DNA from: Pseudomonadota bacterium
GTDB lineage: Bacteria; Myxococcota_A; UBA796; GCA-2862545
Assembly (NCBI GenBank): GCA_023954855.1
Contig: JAGSGY010000014.1
Location: 1-64,000 of the forward strand
Direction: 5' to 3'
Length of the DNA: 64,000 bases
A program made the position numbers and the translations under genes. The notes under the pieces are model-generated. The model saw only the letters and a program-made list of their open reading frames with translations, was not told where the DNA came from and ran no database searches. Below are positions 16,791 to 24,665 of the stretch, piece by piece (positions within the stretch are counted from its first letter, which is position 1; each line of letters begins with the position of its first letter).

Positions 16791-17437
16791 GTGTTCCCCG
16801 CGACGCGCTGCGGGAGCCCTTCGACGCCGAGATGCGTGACTACGTGCTCGACCTCGCCGGAGAGTCCGACGCGCTCGTCGACCGCATGGAGCTCTACGCC
16901 CGCGAGCGGGACTTTCCGATTGTGGGTCGCAACGCCGGTCGCTGGCTCGAGATGCTGGCGCGGATGGTGGGCGCCAAGCAGGTCCTCGAGATCGGCTCTG
17001 GCTTTGGCTACTCCGCGTTCTTCTTTGCGCGGGCGGTGGGCGAGGACGGTCGCGTGGTCTGCGTCGAGCACCATGCGCACGAGGTCGTGGTCGGCGAAGT
17101 GCTCTACACGGGGCATCCCTTCGGGGAGCGGCTCGAGTGGGTGAGCGGCGACGGTGCGGCCTATCTGCAGACCAACACTGAGAGCTGGGATGTGCTCTTC
17201 GTGGACGTCGAGAAGGCGGACTATGCCGCGATGCTCGCGCTTGCGGTGCCGCGACTGCGTCCTGGTGGCCTGGTCATCTTCGACAACGCGCTCTGGGGCG
17301 GCCGTGTGACGCGCGAGGCGTCGGACGAAGCCACCCGCGGAGTTCAGGCATTCAACGAGGCGCTGTTCGCGCATCCCGAGCTCGATGCCCACATCCTGCC
17401 GGCAGGCGATGGGCTCGCCGTCGCGCGAAAGCGCTGA
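16787..17437 (+). CDS. SAM-dependent O-methyltransferase (family 3 type)
   Basis: The 216-residue protein resembles catechol/caffeoyl-CoA-type O-methyltransferases. The SAM-binding loop is LEIGSGFGYSAFFFA. The acidic residue of the next strand is in VVCVEHH, and metal-binding residues are suggested by LFVDVEKADY and FDNALWGGRV. It starts at GTG 16787, overlapping the lepB stop by 4 bases, so the two are co-transcribed and probably coupled. It ends adjacent to the stop of the convergent gene with no bases between. The methyl acceptor is unknown. Confidence 0.9.
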   Translation: MSVPRDALREPFDAEMRDYVLDLAGESDALVDRMELYARERDFPIVGRNAGRWLEMLARMVGAKQVLEIGSGFGYSAFFFARAVGEDGRVVCVEHHAHEVVVGEVLYTGHPFGERLEWVSGDGAAYLQTNTESWDVLFVDVEKADYAAMLALAVPRLRPGGLVIFDNALWGGRVTREASDEATRGVQAFNEALFAHPELDAHILPAGDGLAVARKR

Positions 17438-18832
17438 TTACGCCTCTTCTTCTTCGGAGTCGTCGTCTTCGTCGAAGTAGGCCTCTTCTTCCAGGGCGTT
17501 GAGCTCGTCGAGGGTCTCGAGGCCGACGATCTCGCTGGCGTCGTCTTCTTCTTCGAGATCACCGAGCTCGAAGGTGTCGCCGAGCAGGTTCACGGAGTCT
17601 TCGTCCTCGTGGGGCACCATGCTCGCGGTGGGGTCGGTGACCTCGGATAGGCGCGCGCTGGTGCGGCGGAGGTTTGCCGACAGCGACAGCAGCATGTTCC
17701 AGAGGATTTTCACCGCCAGCATCGGGTTGCTGCGCAGCATCGCGAAGAAGGCCTCGCGGCTGATCACCAGCAGCTCGCAGTCTTCGGCGGCGATGGCCCC
17801 GGCAGACCGAGTGGGCTCGTCGAGCATCGCCATCTCGCCGAAGTTCGAGCCCGGCTGCAGGGTCACGATGCGCGAGCCTCCGCGCTCGATGTCGACGGTT
17901 CCGGAGATCAACAGAAACAGCTCGGTGCCGGGGTCGCCCTCTCGGAACAGGCTCTGGCCCTTGTGAAAACGCCGGGGGGTGGTGCTGCTCGCGATCTCTC
18001 GCAGCTCGCGTTCCGAGCAGTGCGTGAACAGCGGCATCGGTGCGAGCAGGGCCAGGCGGCGGCGACCGGCATCCGCACCCGAAGGAGCGCCGCCACCAAT
18101 CTGGGCTGCGGCGAGCGCGAGGGCCCGCTTGGGGGCGAGTCCGGGGATTGCTGCAGGTAGGTTCTTTAGATGCTCGTAGATCAGAGCGCTCTGGATATCC
18201 GAGCTGCTGAGCGACGCGTACAGGTGGGGGGTCGTGACGACAAAGCGGTCACCAGCGACGACCTCCATGGTCATCGACTCGACGCGAACCGTCGGCGAGG
18301 GGCCGAGGCAGCGGACGCTCGCGCGGTTTCCGGTGCTCGAGGCACCGCCGTCTTCGGACGGCACGGCCTCGCTCGGCGAGGCTTCGGCTTGGGTGTGATC
18401 GACGGTGAGCTGGTGCACCAGTCCCCGGCGCACGAGCAAGACACGCCCGTCGCCGACGTGCCCGACAAAGGCCTCGTGTCCGAGCAGCAGGACGACGTCG
18501 AGGGTGACGCGCAGGTCGTCGTACCGGCGCGCGAAGGCGTACAGCTCTTGGGCGGCGCGGGTAAAGCCCTCTTCGACGAGCTCGAGAATGCGTGACCGCA
18601 GCTCGCTGGTGGGCTGTTCGCGGAAGCGGTCGAGCACATCCTTGTGCTTGCGGATGTGGTTGAACACCGCCTCGAGAGCGATTCGTTTGGCGGGAAGTGC
18701 TTGACCTGCACGTCCGCCCGGCGCGTCTGTGACGGCGAGCAAACCCAGCTCGGGATGATCAATCACTTGCTCGGGATGAACACGCGGACGTCCCTCACCA
18801 GAAGTGAGAATCCTCGCGGTGACCAGCTCCAA
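17438..18832 (-). CDS. Degenerate PP2C-like domain fused to cNMP-binding domain
   Basis: I place the start at TTG 18832, preceded by GGAGGAG, giving 464 residues; an in-frame GTG at 18871 has no ribosome site but remains possible. The first ~230 residues follow the PP2C pattern: LLAVTDAPGGRAGQ (DGMGG position), VGHVGDGRVLLVRRG (GDSR position), LTVDHT, and GDRFVVTTPHLYASL where SDGL is expected. The last catalytic Asp is lost (TPHL, 201-204), as is the final DN motif, so phosphatase activity is doubtful. A cyclic-nucleotide-binding domain follows (267-382) with FGEMAML and Arg342 in EPTRSAG. The last ~60 residues are very acidic. A regulatory role is inferred. Confidence 0.75.
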   Translation of the reverse strand: MELVTARILTSGEGRPRVHPEQVIDHPELGLLAVTDAPGGRAGQALPAKRIALEAVFNHIRKHKDVLDRFREQPTSELRSRILELVEEGFTRAAQELYAFARRYDDLRVTLDVVLLLGHEAFVGHVGDGRVLLVRRGLVHQLTVDHTQAEASPSEAVPSEDGGASSTGNRASVRCLGPSPTVRVESMTMEVVAGDRFVVTTPHLYASLSSSDIQSALIYEHLKNLPAAIPGLAPKRALALAAAQIGGGAPSGADAGRRRLALLAPMPLFTHCSERELREIASSTTPRRFHKGQSLFREGDPGTELFLLISGTVDIERGGSRIVTLQPGSNFGEMAMLDEPTRSAGAIAAEDCELLVISREAFFAMLRSNPMLAVKILWNMLLSLSANLRRTSARLSEVTDPTASMVPHEDEDSVNLLGDTFELGDLEEEDDASEIVGLETLDELNALEEEAYFDEDDDSEEEEA

Positions 18833-18961
18833 CGCTCCTCCAACAGCGAGACGATAGCCCAGGAGATGCACGTCGGCAGCGTGTCGGCCGTGGGGGTTGC
18901 CGATTCGTTTCCCGCCTCACGGTTGGTCGGCCGAGCCAGGCGGCCTCTCGGCGGCCATTGC

Positions 18962-19537
18962 CTAGAGAGTCTTCTTGCGGTTGGTGAGGCGATCGACGGC
19001 CTCGGTCGCGCGCAGGACATCCGGATGCCCTTCGGGGCCCATCGCCGCTCGACGCAGCACGGTGAGGGCTTCTTCCGCACGACCGGTGACCCGCAGCAGC
19101 GTGCCCAGGTTGTAGAGCGCGGCTGGATCATCGGGGCGGCGCTCAAGGGCGTTGCGATAGCACTTCTCGGCCTCTTCGAGCTCGCCGTCCAGGTAGTGGG
19201 AGAGTCCCTCCTGGACGAGTTCGTCGGCTTCGTGCAGGAACTCGACGTCGAGCACCGTGTTGGCGCCGAGGTTGAACAACACCGCGAGCAGCGGCGAGGT
19301 CAACCAGAAGGCTGCGCCCTCGGTGGCGAGAAACAGCGCGAAGGGAACGTCGGGCAGCAGCTGCCGGCCCTTGTAGGAGATGCGCACCTTGGTGTAGCGG
19401 CCGCTCTTGAAGCTCTCGCGAACCCGGTCGCGGATCTGCTGAATGGCCTCTTCGACCTTCTTGGGATCGATCTCGATCTTGAAGCCGTCGAATGGGCGGC
19501 GAGTGGCGTCGTCGTCGTCGTGGAATTCGTCGCTCAA
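18962..19537 (-). CDS. TPR protein with DUF4342-like N-terminal part
   Basis: The likely start is TTG 19537, five bases after GGAGG, making a TTGA overlap with the pseudouridine synthase stop and a 191-residue product beginning MSDEFHDDDD. Residues ~30-95 (KVRISYKGRQLLPDVPFALF, then a hydrophobic SPLLAVLFNLGANTV) resemble a DUF4342-type module, with moderate confidence. Residues ~100-185 form about two TPR repeats (LSHYLDGELEEAEKCYRNAL, DDPAALYNLGTLLRVTGRAEE). It probably acts as a protein-interaction adaptor. It is the last gene of the exonuclease III, pseudouridine synthase, TPR run. Confidence 0.7.
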   Translation of the reverse strand: MSDEFHDDDDATRRPFDGFKIEIDPKKVEEAIQQIRDRVRESFKSGRYTKVRISYKGRQLLPDVPFALFLATEGAAFWLTSPLLAVLFNLGANTVLDVEFLHEADELVQEGLSHYLDGELEEAEKCYRNALERRPDDPAALYNLGTLLRVTGRAEEALTVLRRAAMGPEGHPDVLRATEAVDRLTNRKKTL

Positions 19538-20190
19538 GCATCCTCCGATGCAGTGTTCGTATCCACCATTGCCCATTCGGGTAGGGGGACGGGCGTGGTC
19601 TGGATGCCATCGCCTACCAGGCCTACGTGGTGAAGGTAGAAAGTCATGCCCTGCGGAGCCCCCTCGGGCGTGGGACCCCCGCCGTACAGGGCGTCGCCGA
19701 CGATCGGAATGCCGACGTACGCGGCGTGCAGGCGAATCTGGTGCATGACGCCGGTGTGCATGGTTGCCTGGAAGAGGAGGCCGTCGAGTCGCTCGAACCA
19801 GGTCTCGGCGGGCATCCACTTGCCGCGATGAGGGGTGTTCTGGCCCCGACGCACGACCATGCGCTTCTTGCGGCGACGATCGTGCGCAAGCTCGGCCTCG
19901 CAGTGGTTGCGGGACCAGCGTACGTCCTTTCGCGCGAGCAGGCGGTAGGTCTTGGTGAGCGCCTTTGCGGCGAACGCCTCGCGCAGCTGCACGAGCTCCT
20001 CGGGGCTGTCGGCGACGAGCAGCGCTCCGCTCGTGGAGATGTCGAGTCGGTGGGCGATGCCGCCGGCGAAGGCGTCTGGAAAGCCCAGGGCGGCGCGCTT
20101 GGGCTCTTCGTCGAGCAGGCGTCGAAGAACGCAATCACCGCTCGGCTCGTCGTGCGGCGGAAAGACCGGGATGCCGGCCGGCTTGGCCAC
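19534..20190 (-). CDS. RluA family pseudouridine synthase
   Basis: The product isomerises uridine to pseudouridine in RNA. The catalytic loop is GGIAHRLDISTSGALLVA with the nucleophilic Asp in HRLD; later family motifs are TGVMHQIRLHAAYVGIPIVGD. I set the start at GTG 20190, five bases after the exonuclease III stop, giving 218 residues. This leaves only MAKPAGIPVFPP at the N terminus and lacks the strand that usually precedes VxKPAG. The true start may lie inside the upstream gene. It has no S4 domain. The target RNA is unknown. Confidence 0.82.
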   Translation of the reverse strand: MAKPAGIPVFPPHDEPSGDCVLRRLLDEEPKRAALGFPDAFAGGIAHRLDISTSGALLVADSPEELVQLREAFAAKALTKTYRLLARKDVRWSRNHCEAELAHDRRRKKRMVVRRGQNTPHRGKWMPAETWFERLDGLLFQATMHTGVMHQIRLHAAYVGIPIVGDALYGGGPTPEGAPQGMTFYLHHVGLVGDGIQTTPVPLPEWAMVDTNTASEDA

Positions 20191-20195
20191 CGTCC

Positions 20196-20963
20196 TCAGC
20201 TCAGCTCCAGCGTCACCGGCGCGTGGTCCGAGATGGTGATGCCGGCGTCGCGGCGAATCCGGACCTCGCCGCATCGCGGCCCGAGTGCCTTGTTGGCGAG
20301 CAGGTAGTCGATGCGCCAGCCGCGATCGAGCTCACGTGCGCGTCCACGGGTCGACCACCAGGTGTACGGACCCTTCTGATCGCCAAAGTGGCTGCGCAGC
20401 GCATCGGTCCAGCCCTGGTCGAGAAGGTCGGTGAACCACTGGCGCTCGTGCGGCAGAAAGCCCGAGTTCTTCTTGTTGCCGGTCGGGTTGTGGATGTCGT
20501 TCGCGGTGTGGGCGATGTTCAGATCGCCGCCGAGGACCACCGGCTCCTCCCCATCGACCAACGCGGCGGCCCACGGCGAGAAGCGCTTGAGCCACTGCTC
20601 CTTCTGTTCCTGCCGGTGGGGGCCGGAAGAGCCGGACGGGAGGTAGATGCTGACGGCGCGGACGCCGCCGGTGCGCACGGACAGGACCCGTCCTTCGGAG
20701 TCAGGGTCGTCTGCGCTGAGACCGGTCTGGACGTCCTCGATCGGGGTGCGCGAGAGCACGCCGACGCCGGAGTAGCCCTTCTTCTCGGCGGGGTGCCAGT
20801 GCACGTGCCAGCCCTCGGGTGCGGCCCAGGCCCCCATCTGCTCCGGCAGTGCGCGGATCTCTTGCAACAAGAGCACGTCGGGGTTGATGGACTCCAGCTC
20901 CTCGGCGAAGCCCTTGCGAAGGGCAGCGCGGATGCCGTTGAGGTTCCAGGTCGTGATGCGCAT
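20196..20963 (-). CDS. xth: Exodeoxyribonuclease III
   Basis: The 255-residue enzyme of the exonuclease-endonuclease-phosphatase fold acts on double-stranded DNA as an AP endonuclease and 3'-5' exonuclease in base-excision repair. Family motifs are MRITTWNLNGIRAALRKG, LLLQEIRA with the metal-binding Glu, GYSGVGVLSR, LGGDLNIAHT, GWRIDYLLAN and the final SDHAPV with the catalytic His. The ATG at 20963 starts exactly at the conserved first strand and has AGAGGC upstream. It heads a three-gene minus-strand run and diverges from the amidase gene. Confidence 0.95.
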   Translation of the reverse strand: MRITTWNLNGIRAALRKGFAEELESINPDVLLLQEIRALPEQMGAWAAPEGWHVHWHPAEKKGYSGVGVLSRTPIEDVQTGLSADDPDSEGRVLSVRTGGVRAVSIYLPSGSSGPHRQEQKEQWLKRFSPWAAALVDGEEPVVLGGDLNIAHTANDIHNPTGNKKNSGFLPHERQWFTDLLDQGWTDALRSHFGDQKGPYTWWSTRGRARELDRGWRIDYLLANKALGPRCGEVRIRRDAGITISDHAPVTLELS

Positions 20964-20971
20964 CGAGCCTC

Positions 20972-21001
20972 TTGTGGCGGGCGAAGGAGCGGGACTATAG
21001 C
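20972..21001 (+). promoter_or_regulatory. Candidate promoter for the amidase gene
   Basis: TTGTGG (20972-20977) and TATAGC (20996-21001) are separated by 18 bases, ending 32 bases before the amidase ATG in the divergent spacer. The -10 match is good, the -35 fair. Confidence 0.45.
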
Positions 21002-21033
21002 CAGGTGATCTCTCTTTGTTCGGAGTTCTCTCC

Positions 21034-23700
21034 ATGTCACTCTCTCTTCTGTTCGCGTTGTCGCTTTCTGCCTTTGCAGAGACCCCCACGCACTTCGAGG
21101 TTGAAGTCGAGCTTTCGCACGATGAAAGCCTGTCTTCCGATGTGTACGACGTCCTTCTCGAGGACGCTGCAGGCCGGGCACCGCTCGGCACCTTGTCCGT
21201 CGATGTCGTCGCGCGGGATCCCGAGACCGGTCGGGTGCGGTCGCTCCAGGACCTGATTCCACCGGTCGCCGGAGCCCTCGACAAGCAGGGCGAGCGCGCC
21301 GTCCGCACGCCCTACAATGACGTGGTGGGCGAGAGCCAAGGACAGCTGTCCGGAAAGGCTGTGTACCTGTCCCAGTGCCACGGGTGGATCTACTACGAGA
21401 CCCTGGGCCGGTTCTCGACCCAGCGCGGAAACCTCTTCGACACCGTCGAGGACTTCCACAACCCCGAGGGCGCGAACCAGTTCCTGACGGCCTACCTCCA
21501 GAATGCGGGCGCTCAAGTGTTTACGGTCAAGGAGCGGGACCTGAACCCGAACTCGGCGATCGCAGACAACGATGGGGAGGGCTACTCCGAGACGGGAAGC
21601 GGCTTTGGCGACGGTCTCGACGGAAACGACGGCTTCGCCGATGCGAACACCTTCGCCTATGGCGTGAACCCCTTCGATGCGGGCACGACGCGGCGCTTGC
21701 CGGCCGACGGGGGCGCGGTGGCGACCTGGATTCCGGAGGTCCCCGTCGATGACTTCTACGCCGTCTATGTGTCGTGGGACTCGCACTCACAGAACGCGAC
21801 GGATGCGCACTACCAGATCACCCATCCCGGTGGCGTGATCGACCGCCACTTCGACCAGACGGTGCACGGAGCGACCTGGCAGTACGTCGATACCCTCTGG
21901 CTTCCCCAGGGCGTCGAGGGCTTCAAGGTCGAGTTGGTCGGCGACTCATCGCAGGCGGGCAAGTACCTGTCTGCGGATGCCGTACGTATCGGCGGAGGCA
22001 CCGGGCAGGTCACCCGCCATGGCGGCACCACCGGGCGTCCGCGCTGGGAGCAGGGCGCCATCCTGCACACGCAATACAACGGCGCCCCCACGTCGGTGTA
22101 CGACCCCGGCAACGATGGCGATGGCTCCGATCCGAGCTCACGTGCACGCTGGGCTGCCTGGGAGCACCCGACTGGCGAGGATGCGCTCTACCTGTCCTGG
22201 CACAGCAATGCCGGTGGCGGCGTGGGCACGAGTGTCTACACCTACGACGGCGCGGCGACGGCTGGCTCTGAAGAGCTTGGCGACCTGCTCGTCGAAGAGA
22301 TCGTCGACACGAGCCGCACCCTGTGGGATTCCGGCTGGACCGACCGAGGCCACCGCTATGCCAACTTCTCGGAGGTCAACCCGAACAGCAACTCCGAGAT
22401 GCCTGCAGCGCTGATCGAGCTTGCGTTTCACGACAGCGACACCGACATCGTCGCGCTGAAGAGCCCGACCTATCGCCGAGATGCATCAAGAGCGATGTAC
22501 CGGGCCATCGTGCGCTACTTCGCCGAGCGCGACAGCGAAGCTGCGGCCTTCTCCCCAGAGCCTCCGATCGGCCTGTCGATCACGCACAATGCCTCCGGTG
22601 AGCTCGAGGCTTCTTGGCAGGCGGGCATCTCGGGCACGCCCTTCGGAAATCCGGCGACGAGCTACCGCATCTACACCTCGGCAGATGGCCTCTCTTGGGA
22701 CAACGGCACCGAGGTCTCCGGCACCTCGACGCTCATCGACGTGCCCACTGGAACGACGGTGTTTGTTCGGGTCGTTGCGGTCAACGCCGGCGGCTGGTCC
22801 TTCCCTACCGAGGTGGTGGGCGCGCGCCGCTCGACCGGCGGCTCAGCGGATGTGCTGATTGTCGGCGCCTTCGACCGGCTCGACAACGGCATGCTCGTCA
22901 CGCGCGACGTGGGTCCGGTCGGTACCGTGAAAGGCATGGACCTGACCCGCATGAACCGTGGCGACTCGGCCGCGATTCACGGGCGCGCGGTGAGTGCTGC
23001 GGGCTACCCCTTCGACACCGTCACTGACGAGGTCTTCGATGGCTTGAACATCGATGACTACGGGGTTGTCGTGTGGGTGGCTGGCGAGGAATCGACCTCG
23101 GACGAGACCTTCACTGCGGCCCAGCAGACCAAGCTCACCGCCTTTGTCGGTGCCGGTGGCGCGCTGTGGGCGAGCGGTGCCGAGATCCTGTGGGACCTCG
23201 ACTCCCGCGGCGATGCCGCCGACCAGGAGTTCGCCGCAAACGTGCTCGGCGCCGGGATGGCCGCAGATGATGCGGGCACCACCGTCGTGACCGGCGCAGG
23301 CCTACTCGACGGCGTCGGCGCCATGGACTTCGGCGAGAGCGCGGGCGCGCCGTACCCGGTGGAGTGGCCAGACGTGCTCGACACAAGCCGGACCGTCATC
23401 GCGACCTACGGGGATGGGGCGACCGCTGGGGCACTCGGCAACAACGTGGCCCTGTTTGGCTTTCCGTTCGAGACCATTGGGGACGCTGCGGTGCGCGACG
23501 AAGTCGCTGCTCGTCTACTCGGAGAGCTCATCGACGGCGGCCGCGACACGGGGCCATTCGGCGACAGCGGAGGTGGCGACACCGGCGATGTCGTGGACCC
23601 GCGCACTCCCATCGACCGAGGCTGTGGCTGCCAGTCGACACCGTCACCGTTCACAGCGCTCTGGCTCGTCCCGCTCGCGCTTGTGCGTCGGCGGCGCTGA
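21034..23700 (+). CDS. N-acetylmuramoyl-L-alanine amidase with golvesin-like and FN3 domains and MYXO-CTERM-like tail
   Basis: ATG 21034 (GGAG upstream) gives 888 residues with signal peptide MSLSLLFALSLSAFAET. The amidase_3-type catalytic domain is split: LSQCHGWIYYE and TVEDFHNPEGAN early, then LYLSWHSNAGGG and MPAALIELAFHDSD later. These supply the His and Glu residues expected for zinc-dependent cleavage of the MurNAc-L-Ala bond. Between them lies a golvesin/xanthan-lyase-type beta domain (about 220-330, FYAVYVSWDSHSQNATDAHY). A fibronectin III-like domain follows (about 510-605), then a GATase-like domain (VLIVGAFDRLDNG). The tail is RGCGCQSTP, a hydrophobic stretch and RRRR. The protein is probably surface-anchored and acts on peptidoglycan. 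Confidence 0.85.
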   Translation: MSLSLLFALSLSAFAETPTHFEVEVELSHDESLSSDVYDVLLEDAAGRAPLGTLSVDVVARDPETGRVRSLQDLIPPVAGALDKQGERAVRTPYNDVVGESQGQLSGKAVYLSQCHGWIYYETLGRFSTQRGNLFDTVEDFHNPEGANQFLTAYLQNAGAQVFTVKERDLNPNSAIADNDGEGYSETGSGFGDGLDGNDGFADANTFAYGVNPFDAGTTRRLPADGGAVATWIPEVPVDDFYAVYVSWDSHSQNATDAHYQITHPGGVIDRHFDQTVHGATWQYVDTLWLPQGVEGFKVELVGDSSQAGKYLSADAVRIGGGTGQVTRHGGTTGRPRWEQGAILHTQYNGAPTSVYDPGNDGDGSDPSSRARWAAWEHPTGEDALYLSWHSNAGGGVGTSVYTYDGAATAGSEELGDLLVEEIVDTSRTLWDSGWTDRGHRYANFSEVNPNSNSEMPAALIELAFHDSDTDIVALKSPTYRRDASRAMYRAIVRYFAERDSEAAAFSPEPPIGLSITHNASGELEASWQAGISGTPFGNPATSYRIYTSADGLSWDNGTEVSGTSTLIDVPTGTTVFVRVVAVNAGGWSFPTEVVGARRSTGGSADVLIVGAFDRLDNGMLVTRDVGPVGTVKGMDLTRMNRGDSAAIHGRAVSAAGYPFDTVTDEVFDGLNIDDYGVVVWVAGEESTSDETFTAAQQTKLTAFVGAGGALWASGAEILWDLDSRGDAADQEFAANVLGAGMAADDAGTTVVTGAGLLDGVGAMDFGESAGAPYPVEWPDVLDTSRTVIATYGDGATAGALGNNVALFGFPFETIGDAAVRDEVAARLLGELIDGGRDTGPFGDSGGGDTGDVVDPRTPIDRGCGCQSTPSPFTALWLVPLALVRRRR

Positions 23701-24095
23701 TGGCCACCTGGAGCGAGCTGCTTGGGGCCTGCGCCCCCCTGCACGGATTTGAGCAAACGTCCGAGAATGAGTTCCAGGTCTTGGTCCAGCTTCGTGGCGA
23801 GCGCGGAGAAGACCGGGCGCAGCGATGCTGGGTTCGTCGCTTCGACGCTTGGGGGGAGTCCATGCTCGAGGTGCGGTCGGCCTTTGCCTCGTCGGTGGAG
23901 CTCTCCGCAGGCGACGCCCTGTGCCGCAATCTCGACCTTCCGATCGGGGCCATCGCACGCCACGGAGAGGTGCTCGTGCTGGTCCACAAGCTCCCGCTCG
24001 AACCAATTTCGATCGAAGGGGTGCTCTTCGTCGTGGAGCATGTCAGCATGGTCGCCGACACGCTCGAGGCGAAGCGCGGCACCGACCGCTTCTAG
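23700..24095 (+). CDS. YbjN-like protein (copy 1)
   Basis: The 131-residue protein starts at ATG 23700, overlapping the amidase stop by one base (TGATG). It resembles the YbjN/type III secretion chaperone-like fold: an alpha-beta-alpha sandwich with LDLPIGAIARHGEVLVLVH and a final helix VSMVADTLEAKRGTDRF. It aligns with the next gene, including the closing VADTLEA motif. Such proteins often bind partner proteins, but no partner is known. There is no signal peptide. Coupling to the amidase is inferred from the overlap. Confidence 0.7.
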   Translation: MATWSELLGACAPLHGFEQTSENEFQVLVQLRGERGEDRAQRCWVRRFDAWGESMLEVRSAFASSVELSAGDALCRNLDLPIGAIARHGEVLVLVHKLPLEPISIEGVLFVVEHVSMVADTLEAKRGTDRF

Positions 24096-24112
24096 TCGGC
24101 GACGGAGGACAC

Positions 24113-24499
24113 ATGGCGAGCTGGGATGACGTGCGCGAACACATGCGCCGGAGCTACAAGCTCCACCACGACGAGCCCGAGGTCTTGTCGATGGTGTGGT
24201 CCTACGAGGACGGTCGCCACCAGAAGATCGTGCTGCGCACCTACGAGGCTTTCGGCCGTCGCATGGTCGAGTTCAAGAGCGCCTTCGCCCGCGCCGAGGG
24301 CGTGGATCCCATCGAGCTCCTGCGCAAGAACGCAGAGCTTCCGCTCGCGACGATCGCTCTGCACGGTGACGTCTACGTTGCTGTCTACAACGCGGTTCTC
24401 GACCACCTCGACATGGATGACTTCGAGCTGTACCTGTCTCGCGTGGCCGGCTTGGCCGACACGCTCGAGGCGGAGCTTGCCCAGGGCGACGAGTTCTAG
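24113..24499 (+). CDS. YbjN-like protein (copy 2)
   Basis: The 128-residue product is a paralogue of its upstream neighbour: KSAFARAEGVDPIELL, AELPLATIALHGDVYVAVY and LADTLEAELAQGDEF match the same positions. The AxLP...IALHG...VY pattern and the terminal AD-x-LE helix are typical of YbjN-like proteins. The start has GGAGGAC 6 bases upstream. It lies 17 bases after copy 1 and is probably in the amidase transcript. Function is unknown. Confidence 0.7.
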   Translation: MASWDDVREHMRRSYKLHHDEPEVLSMVWSYEDGRHQKIVLRTYEAFGRRMVEFKSAFARAEGVDPIELLRKNAELPLATIALHGDVYVAVYNAVLDHLDMDDFELYLSRVAGLADTLEAELAQGDEF

Positions 24500-24665
24500 A
24501 AAGGACCTTTGTGTCAGTCCTGCGACCGGTCCGTTTCATCCGGTGAACTGCCGTTCATTTTGCATGCACCCAACCGGTCCAAGGGCTACCTCAAACGCCC
24601 GGCGTAGATGCCGGGGGTGTGGTCGCAAGGGCCGCGTCTGTACGTGCTTTCAGGGGTAGACCGAT

